Positions 12,801-23,552 of a stretch of DNA of 64,000 nt are shown piece after piece. The DNA comes from Linum tenue (lineage: Eukaryota > Streptophyta > Magnoliopsida > Malpighiales > Linaceae), in contig CAMGYJ010000002.1 of the NCBI GenBank assembly GCA_946122785.1, forward strand, positions 58,677,703 to 58,741,702, written 5' to 3'. The notes under the pieces are model-generated. The model was not told where the DNA came from. It was given only the letters and a program-made list of their open reading frames with translations, and made no database searches. Within the stretch, counting starts at the first letter, position 1. Every line of letters starts with the position of its first letter. A program made the position numbers and the translations under genes.

Positions 12801-14794
12801 TAGACTTAGCATCCGGTGATGAGCCCTAGAGAAGGTCTCTTTTGATCAGAGTGGGGCAGCCTTCTCAATTCAACAAATTGAATTAAGCTCGAACAAGAAC
12901 ACAAGCTCGAACAAGAACACACATAAAACAGGGTAGGATTTGTGTGTTTGGGATGGAACTCTTGTGCAACTTCCACAAGGGAAAGAGGCTCGACAAGTAT
13001 AGGTAGAAGCCATGCCATGATCAAGGTGTATACTTGATTGATACAAGCACTTAAACAACCTAGAATCCACTAAGTTGTTCAATCAAATTCACGAAGCAAG
13101 ATGCTTGATGAACCAAACTCAAGGTTTTGTACTCAACGAAGGTAAAATGCAATTGAAGGGTTTAAATAGAGCTATCTAGGTTTACAAACGAATAAGAAGT
13201 CCTAAACTCAACACAACTCAGAATTAAACTCATAACAACACTAGGAACTCGAATCTTAGTAGCACATGGAAAATAGTTTGCTTAAGAGGCAAGGCAGAAA
13301 ACACAGGCTTTAGATGATCTTTGAGCTCTCCATTCGAAGCCTTAGAGGTAAGTTTGGCTCAACCAATTCCTTGAGGTTGTAGTAGAAAACTTGTACTTTC
13401 ATGGGGTGTAGTTCTCTTGCCTTGACTCTCACTCATCCAGCACGAATAAGACTCCAAAGTAGGCTTTCTGAACAAGTTTCAACACTTAGTCAAATTTAGG
13501 TAGTTTTTCGGTTTTGACATAGCAAATTGAGAGCTTTTGAAAATGGCCTTACGGAATTGATTCTGATCCTTCAGTCCTTCCAACATGTAGATAAACATCT
13601 GAACTTCACTTCCAGGACTTCTTCTTTCATTTTCATCGATCCAATTGTGAGAACCAGGCTTTCAAAGTAGGTAACCTTAAACAAAATAAGCACTTAGTCA
13701 AATTCTAGAGTTCTTGTTGCTTTGTGAAGTTGCTTCTTAGGCAAGCAATGTCGGCTTGTAAATTGAACAATCTGAGATTGTATCATCCGGATTGATAAAT
13801 TAAACTTAGGGCTAATTCCACTAGGAAGTCCAAACTATCCAAAAAGTGTCATTTGCGTGCTAAACTATTCAACATCACAAATTCTAGCACTGTAAAATTC
13901 CTTGGTATAAACACGTTACCAGTCGATTACAGTTATCAATGCTTTAACTCCTCTCTTGTAACATACTCTGTTTTCCCTGATTTGGGTGGAATAAAAGTCC
14001 TCCTCTTTCAAAAAATATCTTTGCCTATGTATTGAAAGTTGGTTTATGAGATTAGTCTAATCAATCACCTACCCAAACAATACAAAAACCTGCACGCGTC
14101 CTCTTATAGGGCTCGGCCATTTTCAAACTATTACGTGCATAATTTTCTCTACTAGTGAGATATCACCATTTATTAGCACAATTGTGTCATCGAACTTAGA
14201 CTAGGGCATCATATATTTACACAAATTCGTTGTGTTTCAGGTCGATTGTTACTTTGCTAATTTCTTTGTTTAACCCAATAGATCTACACCACTTTTATAT
14301 TACAACGGAGAAGAAAAATATGAATGGGGATTTGAGTGAGATTCGAGTAGACTCAGTTAAGGACATAATTCTCGTTGATAGTATTACCAATGATGTGTTG
14401 GTACTTGGTAGACTCTTTGCGGATTTAATTAAACCTTCCCTAATTACAATAAATATGAGGCTTGGACAATTGGATGGAACTTTTTGGTTCTCCTTTTTCC
14501 TTTTTCTTGTACCAAATTATTTAAGGTCATATTCTCATGTGTTAATGTTAGGAAGGTAGGGTGCATGAATAGCGCCTCCACATGCATGACATTGGAAACT
14601 AGTTGGTGGGATCCTAAGCATACTTCTTGCAACCCAACTAATTCTTATTAATTAAGTATACGAGTTACAACTATATAGTCATAGTTTCAATATATTATTA
14701 TTCAATGATAACATTATCGATTCACACCTCAAATACTTTTTATATTTTTATATTTTAAGATTCTTATTTTCTCATTATAATACTTTAGGAGACA
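12801..14794. other. Repeat-like spacer, no gene seen
   Basis: Only short unsupported frames occur. AAGCTCGAACAAGAACAC is repeated in tandem at about 12893-12930. The phrase CACTTAGTCAAATT recurs at about 13485 and 13690, suggesting old duplicated transposon DNA. Nothing identifiable as a coding domain was found. Confidence 0.4.
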
Positions 14795-14803
14795 CATTAT
14801 TTT

Positions 14804-15754
14804 GGAAAAAATCCAAAAGTACCACGGTTTAAAAAAAATTTCCAAAATTACCACCCAACCCCAAAAAATTCCAAAAATACTAGCTTTTTCAAAAACCGCC
14901 ACCCCACCCTGCGATTTTCTATGCAAACTGCTGGGCTAAGGGGCGGTTATAAAAACCGCTGGGTGGGGCGGCGGTTTTGGGCCAAACCGCCACCCACCCA
15001 GCGGTTTGGTCCAAAAAAAATTTTCCGATCAACTCCTAACTTCGGCCGAAACTTCAAACGAACGTAACTTTGCACTCGGGTATCCGATTGTAGCGTTTTT
15101 TTTAATCCGAATAACTTTTGGTCCCGCCTTCGTCTCGAAAAAACGTCATTTGCTACCCCAAACGAGCCTTTTTTTGATTTCGTCAAACTTTGGGCGGCCA
15201 TAACTTTGCGCTCCCAAATCCGAACGTCATGAATTTTTTTTGATTCCGCATAACTTTTCAAGATCTACAACTTTTAAGATAATCATAATTTCGAAATGTA
15301 CATGGATTTGTGAAAAGTAAAGGTAAAGTTATTCCCAAGGTCTTGTATATCCACCACTAATTCCTGTTTTGAAAATTTCATCCTAGTAAAAGTTTTAGAT
15401 CTTGAAAAGTTATGCGAAATGAAAAAAAATCGCTACGATCGGATACCCGAGTGCAAAGTTACGTTCGTTTGAAGTTTCGGCCGAAGTTAAGAGTTGATCG
15501 AGAAAAAAAAATTGGACCCAACCGCTAGGTGGGGTGGCAGTTTGGCCCAAAATCGCCGCCCCACCCAGCGGTTTTCATAACCGCCCCTTAGCCCAGCGGT
15601 TTGCATAGAAAACCGCGCCCCCGCCCAGCGGTTTTCGTGTAAACCGCAGGGTGGGTGGCGGTTTTTGAAAAAGGTGGTATTTTTGGAATTTTTTGGGGTT
15701 GGGTGGTATTTTTGGAATTCTTTTTTTAAACAGTGGTATTTCTGGAAAAAGTCC
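14804..15754. mobile_element. Mutator-like foldback element (MULE-MITE), 951 bp
   Basis: A perfect 9-bp duplication CATTATTTT flanks it (14795-14803 and 15755-15763), diagnostic of Mutator-type transposition. The ends are GGAAAAAATCC and, inverted, GGACTTTTTCC. The inverted repeats extend about 290-330 bp, so almost the whole element folds back. They contain GC-rich reiterations of AACCGC/GCGGTT with CCCACC/GGTGGG. The right arm has an extra unit of about 45 bp. There is no coding capacity. The terminal text (TACCAC, then CCAAAA.TACCACCCAACCCC) matches the element at 49926-51676, so both belong to one family. Confidence 0.93.
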
Positions 15755-15869
15755 CATTATTTTATATCATCGTTTGTATAACTACACTATCGTCCAAGAA
15801 CTATTCATCTGAATTATGATTTATTTTTTTGGAAATTAGCTTATACCATGCACTTAATTATGCACATTC

Positions 15870-16425
15870 TCAGAAAATCAAAGAAACGACAAGTAGTTGG
15901 TACAATGAGAGGGCCTTTCTAGCCACCCTATGGGCTACCCTATTACTACTCCGACCTACAAATCGCACATTAAGCCCATGATGAGTTGCCAGAGAACATC
16001 CAGCCTCTTCAAGGACAACTCTGATATGATTATCACGAGTATCTGCCTGATTAATTTTATCAGTGACAACTTTGGCGTCTCCTTCAAATCTCGTCTCCGT
16101 GTATCTGTTCGCCATACACTAGAGAATAGTCTCCCGGAGAACAAGCATTTCGACCACCATAGGATCATCAATAATAGGCAATTATATTCTCTTAGCCAAG
16201 AGGACTGCCCTTTCCCTTGGCTCAAGATAACCATGCCCCCAGCCGAGTGGGACCCATGCTTAGCAGCTCCATCCCACATACAGGCCACCGAAGGCTGGTG
16301 TCCCACACTGAGGGATTGAGGTAGTGGGATGGCTAAACGCTGAAAACGGTCAAGTGACAAACTGATCCACTCTTTGTACTGTTGGTGAAATTGGCGCATT
16401 AGCGCAGGGAATCCGAATTGCTTGC
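15870..16425 (-). pseudogene. LINE 3' part: linker and RNase H (split by solo LTR)
   Basis: On the minus strand the text continues the fragment at 17771-18060. KQFGFPALMRQFHQQYKEWISL is followed by an RNase H region with frameshifts and the closing VRFVGRSSNRVAHRVARKAL, characteristic of plant LINE RVT_3 domains. It contains stops and at least two frameshifts. The coding sequence is interrupted at 16421-16425 by the solo LTR. Confidence 0.85.
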
Positions 16426-17765
16426 TGACACGCCAAAACACAACACCAAACTGCGAACAAGTGTAATCGCAGTCCGGGAATGCAGTAAAGTAGCAAGTTC
16501 TATTATCAACCCGGGGTCTAGATCTACTGCCTACTCCGTGATTATCTATTATCTAGCCAACTAAGTCGAGTGATTGTTGTTTAAAGTAAAAGCAGTAAAA
16601 AGCAGGAAATGATTCGGTTTTCTAAAGTCAAGGAAGAGTCACTCGGGAATGAGTCCCCCTAGCTCCTTAGTTAGGTTTCAATTGTAATTATCCTGGGTTG
16701 ATTTACTGTTGATTAAACTGCGGAAGATCCGACAGTAGCTTGGAATCTCTTAAGCTGACCAAGCCCTCTCAGTCAAACTACCCGGCAGACGACTAGTCTT
16801 CACCGGGATAGAAAGCTGAGGCTATGAACACAGAACTCCACTACTGGAATTGGATTCCAGTACAAAGTAGTAGATTGACTAACTCTCGTATAGCCAATCT
16901 CCTACTACCGAATGATGTAGCTCTAACAACCTAATCAGATTCTATCTATCTCAGGTTGCAGCAGAAATCAAGAAAGGCTGATCAGACTTCAATCAATTCA
17001 ATGAATCATGCATCATTCGATTAAAACCAAACAGTATAATCATCCCAAGTCATTACAATCAAATCCCTAACACATGGAACTAGGGTTCTTCATACCCAAG
17101 TGAGAGAAAGGTTCTACTCCATAGAGAGAGAGGAAAACAGGATACAAAGCATTCATACTCATAACAATGGGAAGAATCTGCTCTGGGATGATGATTATCA
17201 CTCCTATGATGATCTCCAAGCTTGATTTGATGAAACCCAGCTCCAAAACCACTCTTAGGATGAGTTCTTCACACTTTCTCTCTCTAGGGCTCTGTTTTTG
17301 CTCCAAAAGATCGATTCTCTCACTTGTGGCTCGGAATTGGGTAAAAACCAAGATTTCCCGACTCACACGGGCAGGCCACACGGCCGTGTGGCTCACCCAG
17401 TTGCCCGTGTGGCTTCCAAAACGCTGCGTCTCAATTAGTCGAACTTCAGGAAGCCAGGGTCACACGGCGTGTGGAAATTCCACTCTGCCCGTGTTTGCTC
17501 TCGGCACAAACCACACGGCCACGAGCATGACTTGCACGGCCGTGTGGGTTCCAGGAATGCCCGTGTGGCTTCCTCAGCACCTCGCCACGCGTCCGATCTT
17601 CGTCCAATCGCCCCCAAACTCGCTCCCAAGCCTCCATTCACGTACTAGGACCTGAAATATTACAAACAAGCACAACCTAGCGTGAAATCGGCCTAAAACG
17701 CGAGAATCCACATCTCAAACGGTGTAAGAATAGGGGCGAAAACATGTGTAATTAACGGTCTATCA
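16426..17765 (-). mobile_element. Solo LTR of a Ty3-type retrotransposon, 1340 bp
   Basis: Direct 5-bp copies CTTGC lie at 16421-16425 and 17766-17770. The segment between starts TGACAC and ends CTATCA (TG...CA). Removing it and one copy rejoins the LINE frame (minus strand VVF.GK then KQFGFP). No internal retrotransposon sequence is present, so this is the product of LTR-LTR recombination. The interior has CACACGGCCGTGTGG-type palindromes at about 17370-17560. Minus orientation is inferred from the style of the TGATAGACCG start. Confidence 0.93.
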
Positions 17766-17770
17766 CTTGC

Positions 17771-18060
17771 CCTAAAAAACAACCCAATTGCGAAAGCGCA
17801 AGATCCTCCAGAGTAGCGCCACAACAACCATAAACAGCTGAGGTTGGTGGATCAATAACATTACTCTTTTTAGAAAGAGTGGAAACGTCTGACTTGGCAA
17901 ACCCTGGCCTATATACTCAAGTTCTGAATGGTCCCAGAAGGCCCTGGCGACTAGGCAATGTAGAAACAAATGTTCCATTGTTTTCTATTCAGCCCAACAA
18001 ACTGGACACCTGAGAAGCACCCCGACTTTCTTTTCAATTAGGACTTCTAGGATCTGATAG
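17771..18060 (-). pseudogene. LINE zf-RVT fragment (upstream half of the split LINE)
   Basis: The minus strand reads EKKVGVLLRCPVCWAE, a stop, then TMEHLFLHCLVARAFWDH and LLWRILRFRNWVVF. This is the zinc-binding reverse transcriptase-associated segment (CPVC..........EH....C) and following linker of plant LINEs. The upstream reverse transcriptase is missing. It joins 15870-16425 once the solo LTR is removed. Confidence 0.85.
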
Positions 18061-18779
18061 AAGATTTGCTATTTTTCTATCTAGCTCGATGGACTTTGCC
18101 CCCTAGACCCTAGTTACTCATTTGTTTGAAACTATTTTAGAGATATGTACAGTTTGTTAGACTTGGGATCCTAGTTGCTGCAAAAATAATAGAGATATAT
18201 ACGGTGTTTTTTTGTTAACTTTTTGTGTAGGAGTGACCTAATTGGAATTTGATGTACCTAATCAGTCGTATAAAATATTTTTTTTATATATACATCATCA
18301 TGGGTGAAGGGGTGGGTAAATATAAAATGCTTTGGGTCATAAATTTCAATGCCTCCAAAAGGCAGAAATTCACTGATGTAGGCAAGTCACCTAGAGATGA
18401 GGACTTCTTTATTGTTTATGGTAAAATTTGGCTACCTAATCCCCATTTCTCTAATCCACATAAACCTTCTAAGCATCTAGATGGTCTTCTGGTTGTTATG
18501 TGTATATAGCTGCATGGTTTGGGAATTAATTTAATTATTGTGTATTTTTCCATATTGACCAATTTCGTGATAGGCTTAGTCATAAACATTTGGATTAAAA
18601 TGTGCAGGATTTTGACTGGTTCTTGAGTTGGATGGAAAGGCACCCCCATGAAAGAAATAATAGTTAAGATATTGAACTGTACATATGAAGCCCAGATCAA
18701 GCCTGAAATGTTGTTCAAAGTTCAAATCCCTTTTTATCATGGGATTTACATACTAATCCCATGTTACTTGAGAAAAGGT
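18061..18779. other. AT-rich spacer, no recognised gene
   Basis: Open frames on both strands (18249-18509 plus, 18416-18718 minus) overlap and neither shows a recognisable domain. No repeat boundary was found. Confidence 0.4.
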
Positions 18780-20181
18780 GAAAAATGCTACTTATTGCTT
18801 GCGTGATCGAGCTTTAAATTTATAAGTCGATGCACACTCTCTATTCAATTCTAACTAAGCCAAGCATAACCTAACTAGGGTTGTAGTAAAGTGGTTCGGT
18901 CGTATTCCAAGGGATCCCTAAGCTTACTAATACTTCGCTCCGAACTACTATCTAATTGAATCAAAAGGTTGGGTGTTTAAACTAATCTAATCTACTCCTA
19001 AAGGCAAAATAAACAACCAACCAAGTGGTTGAGAGGTCGCTAGAGATGAGACGGTTGCCTAGGGTCAGGCTACGGTCGCCACGTCCACCTTAGGATCCTA
19101 TTCATACATCTAACCTCAATTTGCTTGATGGCGCATACCCGTCTAACCCTAAAACCCACACCCAGCGTAGAAGCTCAAGTAAGCTAGTAGAGAAGATTAA
19201 GGCGACTTACCCAAACACAATCAAAGCTAGAGAAACATTGAAATCAACTAGATAAACACATTCATTCAAAACCCATTCATACACAACCTATAAACTAGGG
19301 TTCTTCTTCCCTAAACAACCAGTAGAGATTCAAGTCATAGAGAGAGAAAGAAAACACAAACTAGAAGAGACGAAGTGATGGAATCAATCTTTTTCTCCTT
19401 GCTTGCACCTTCTTGCTCCTTGGGTGGATTGGATCTTCAATTACTCTCCCAAGGTGTTTACATCTCTAAAAACAACCCAAAACCATAACTTTCTCACTCT
19501 AGTTTGGCTCTCCCTTGAAAATTGCAGCATGAGTGGTATTTATAGAAAGTTGATGGCAGTCAAGGCCTCCAGGGGTGACGCGATGGTCATGGTCGTGACC
19601 TAGCCGTGACTAGCTGGAATGTCCCCGAATCGCCCAAAATGACGCATTTTGACTCCGTCTTTAAGCTCCAAGATCTCGGCCTCCTTCATAAGATCACAAC
19701 TGTGATTTTTGTGCACCGGGCGCGATCTTTTCCGCTGTCAAAATGAGCCATGCCCGTGATTTGACTGGGGAAACTTTCTGCCTTATTTTTGGTCGTCTAC
19801 TGAAGTTCGCGACTAATGTTCACGACCACGATCTTCAGTCGGCTAACATGGTCACGACCATGACCTATGGTTGTGATTAGTGCCTCTTCTCCCCTTCTTG
19901 CTCCTATGCTTACAATCGTGCTTGGATGAACTCCAATCGATTCTCGATCAATCCAGACCTGGAACTTCATCATAAACACTTGGGAAAGCATAAAATACAA
20001 CATGTTGGGGTCGATTCCCCTATGAAAACATTCATATCTAGAATACCTATGCCAAAATGGATGTTTTGCAAATAGAACGAAAATAGGCATAAATAACTTG
20101 ATATGTGGGTTAGGCACGGTAATTTAACATGTAAATGCCTTGGGAATAAGGGTTCAATAACGCTTATTTTAGGTGTTATCA
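18780..20181 (-). repeat. LTR of a Ty3-type (Tat/Athila-style) retrotransposon, copy A
   Basis: The right edge is set by TTATCA (20176-20181) directly followed, on the minus strand, by the upstream TGTGGGGGATTT polypurine tract (20182-20193). This is therefore the 3' LTR of a minus-strand element. The left edge is only approximate (a TG near 18780 or 18796). It shares about 1.2 kb of closely related text with copy B at 23553-25617 in the same orientation. GGTCATGGTCGTGACC-type palindromic phrases occur at 19570-19880. Confidence 0.7.
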
Positions 20182-22560
20182 AAATCCCCCACACTTAGGC
20201 ATTTGCTTGTCCCCAAGCAAACCTACTCAAACCAATGCAACTTGATATTTAAATCAATGGGGTATGCACTCTAGTTCTTCATTGCATAAAGAAGAGTAAA
20301 CTCAGACGAGAAAACATTACTATCATCTCATTGTGCAAGCACAAACTCCATGGTGAGGACCATACTTACCACCTTAGGAAGAACATACAAGGTGTGCACC
20401 GGGGACTTCTCACAACCATTAAGCGCAGGAACGCTAGAGGGTGGTATTTATTTTTTCTTTCAATGTAGGAGTTGTCATTTGTGGGTCTCCTTTTTCAATG
20501 TTGACACGAATTGCACCAATCTTTTGCAAACTTTCTTGCAACCAAGCATCTCTCCCGCACGACCAAGAACGGATAGATCATTGTCTTCCCTATCAAGGTC
20601 ACATGTGGGGAAGTTGATGGGCGGATTTGTCTTAGCCCGAGCACCATTTCCCATCCTGCACTCCACATTGGGTTGCCACACATGTTGGGTACAAACGAGA
20701 GCTTGAGGTCTCTTGAATTGCTAAAAGGTACTTTGTACCTTGCCATACGATTCCGTGAGGAGGAGAGGTGTTTGGGGGATGGTAAGTAGTGAAAGATGAT
20801 CGGGAAGCAATAAAGCTATCCAGTCGCCAAACACATCCTCAAAGGTCACTCTGAGGCAAAAGAAAAGCCCTTTGAAGGCTTAACTCACACACTATGCTTG
20901 GTTGCCTCTCACGTGAGAGCATCTTTGATTATTTTTCTAACACATTAAGCACATAATTGCAAAGATTTCGAGTTCAAAAGTGGTGGGGAGTCCCGCACAC
21001 ATGTTCTTCCCAACATAGCGAATATTACCGACTCACCAAAGAGGAAGAAGAGAGTAAAATCCCTCATACACCGGTACTCTAATCATGCAACTACTCCCTA
21101 TCGAGCACACCACATCAACTATCTATCTATTAAAAGCATACTAAGTAGGGAAAATGCAAAAGATGCTAACTTGGAGCCCTCAAATTTGGAAAAAAAATAG
21201 GCATACATACAAGGATCCAAGTGGTTGAAACATGCTAAATCATCGTCCACAATCACTCTAAAAGCACACTCTCTCTCGATCAAGCTTTTAAAGATTTATG
21301 GCATAAGAGAGTATAATCGATAAAAACATTCCACACAAGCATTCATGCAAAACCCCCCACACTTAAGGAACACATTGTCCTCAATGTGAGAAAGTTATAA
21401 GGATAGGGGAACGAACTTACCAAAATGCTTAATCGATGTGATTGTGGGATCGAAGGGTGGGGTGAGTGGGTTGATCTCCTCCCAACGCTAAGGATTCGCC
21501 TTTTGGACTCGGTCTCTCGACCTATAGGTGACTCTTCTAGTTGTTGTTGGTGTTCTTGCTCATTGTGTAGTGGTGCATGAGGCTTGAATCGTTGTGTGGA
21601 GTTTCAAGTGGTCCGGTCTCTCACTTGATTGGAAATTTTAAGTTTTCACAACCTCTGGTGGAGGATCATTGTAACTCTCTCCTCTTCAAAGGATTAACCC
21701 TTATAAAGGTTCCTACACACACAAGAACAATTCATACCCATCCATGTCGAACACATTTCATCAATAATCGAAGAATGCATTGAACACTTCTCATCATCTC
21801 TAGATCCAATCTTATAGACCCCCACACTTTATGGTTAGTATGTAAAACAAGGGTGAAAAGTGGAAAACAATGTCGATTTAGGTAGTTAACAATATTGATT
21901 GATGGTTCTATTGACAACATGTCAATCTATGGGTTTTAATGTCGTGGCCAAAAGCATAAACAACCTAAACGACTAAAGTAGGGGTATGGATTGATTACTC
22001 AAAAATCATATCAAAGTGGTAAGCTTTGTTCAGCAAAGGGGCCTTACACCTTATACTAATAGATCAAGATTTGAAACTACCCTTAAATATGATTCTAGGG
22101 GTCTAACATAAGCAATAAGGTTCATTTGGCATGCATCAAATCATTACAAGCACAAATAATGTGGTTTGAGCATTTCATCGAGCACTTGATGGGCGACAAT
22201 CAAATCAAATGAAACCATGCAATTATACCTACCAAGGCCTCCAAACCACATACATTCATTCATAAGCATGCAACACTCAACAACATATCATCATTTCTTC
22301 ATTTCCCCTTCACCTTAGTCCGTTAAAACTCATTCTTTAACTAAGGCATGGTCGTTTACTACTACTTAAACGACAAACTAACCTAAAAAAAATTCAAACA
22401 TACAAGTTCTTTGTTTAAAAGCAAGGAAAAGAAAATGCAAACCAATGTTGGGGTAATAGCGTGTCTTTTAGGTCATTTCATCGGATCGTTGTTTTCAAGT
22501 ACTCTGTCCAGCTCAAGACCTCCTTGAAGTTGAGTTTTTCATCAGGTTAAGTGGATTCTC
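20182..22560 (-). mobile_element. Non-coding internal region of the Ty3-type element
   Basis: Next to copy A is a polypurine tract preceded (minus strand) by TTTGCTTGGGGACAAGCAAA. Around 21350-21395 is a second block with CATTGAGGACAATG and GTGTGGGGGG. Such phrases are typical of the long non-coding stretch upstream of the 3' LTR in Tat/Athila-type elements (family knowledge). No gag, protease or polymerase motifs were found, so the element is internally deleted or non-autonomous. Confidence 0.55.
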
Positions 22561-23223
22561 AAGTCTTGATCAGTCTCCCGATCATTCGGTGAAGGCTCAT
22601 GTAGATAAGAATGTTTGAGACACCTCCAATGAACCTCTCCTCAAATTTTCTTTGCTTCTCTTTTCCTCAAACCAAATTAAGCATTCTTGAAGGTTCATCA
22701 CCGGATCCACCAAGAGGTATTGATGATGCCTCAGCCTCCTCTCCTTTGCTTCCCCTGCTTTCTCTCCTCTCCGACGCTTCCCTGCTGCCACCAAGTTCTC
22801 CTCTTCGTCGAGCAGCCGCAACCAATCGATGCAACCTTCAATCCCCAACAATCGCTCGCTGCCTTCGAGAGTAACCGAGAAGATCCGCTGCTCGATCTAT
22901 CTTCCATGATTCGGAGAGCAACAGATCGCTTAATCTGTCCTCACCCATGCTTCGTCGTTTTGCAGGTTTTGCCTTCACTCTGCCTGCTTTTCACCTGTGC
23001 TTCCCCAAATCGGAGAAGGCCAGTGTTGTTTTCTGGATTTTCTGGACTTGAAGGGTGAAAAGAGGCAGGTTTTCTGGATTTGGATGAGTTTGATTTTTGG
23101 GTTTGGGGGTTTTCTTATATATTTTGTGTATTACGGTATCTGGTTTTTGCTGGTATTAGCTATTAGGGGTTTCTGGGTATTGGGGGGTTTCTAAGAATGG
23201 AGTTTACGATCTCTGCTTCCTGC
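22561..23223. other. GC-richer gene-like segment, not recognised
   Basis: This stretch has higher GC than its surroundings and open frames on both strands (22597-22851 minus, 22611-22874 and 22687-23058 plus), but no domain I recognise. It directly precedes a CACTA-like terminus and could be host sequence captured by a transposon. That is inference only. Confidence 0.3.
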
Positions 23224-23552
23224 AGTGGAAGATTTTTTATTTTTTAATTTGTGTCGGTTATTTCGAGTTAGTTAAACCGACAAAAATAATTAATAATAAT
23301 ACATAAATAATAATTAATATAATTACAAAAATGATTATTCTTGACATGTTTAGTATCGGTTAACCGATTGAAAAAGATTGACACGAAAAGTACTATGTCG
23401 GTTATTTCGGCAGTTGCTTAAAACTAACGCGGATCGGGTTAGTGTCGGCAGGTTTCATGTCGGTTATATGAACCGACACGAATTTTTTTGTGTCGGTTGT
23501 AACCGACACAAAACATAAGAAATAAGCGACACTAAACCTCCTGTTTTTTATT
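23224..23552. mobile_element. CACTA-like transposon end with TGTCGGTT subterminal repeats
   Basis: About 330 bp contain many copies of TGTCGGTT and its complement AACCGACA in both orientations (about 23253, 23275, 23350, 23398, 23458, 23478 and 23495-23510). This is the pattern of CACTA subterminal repeats in plants. The start CAGTGGAAGATTTTTTATT is a poor match to CACTACAAGAAAAAT. The segment stops abruptly where LTR copy B begins, so only one end survives. Confidence 0.5.

Noticed and set aside
16441..16462. Other TG starts for the solo LTR (16452 or 16462)
   Set aside because: Only the start at 16426 gives matching 5-bp duplications and restores the LINE frame.
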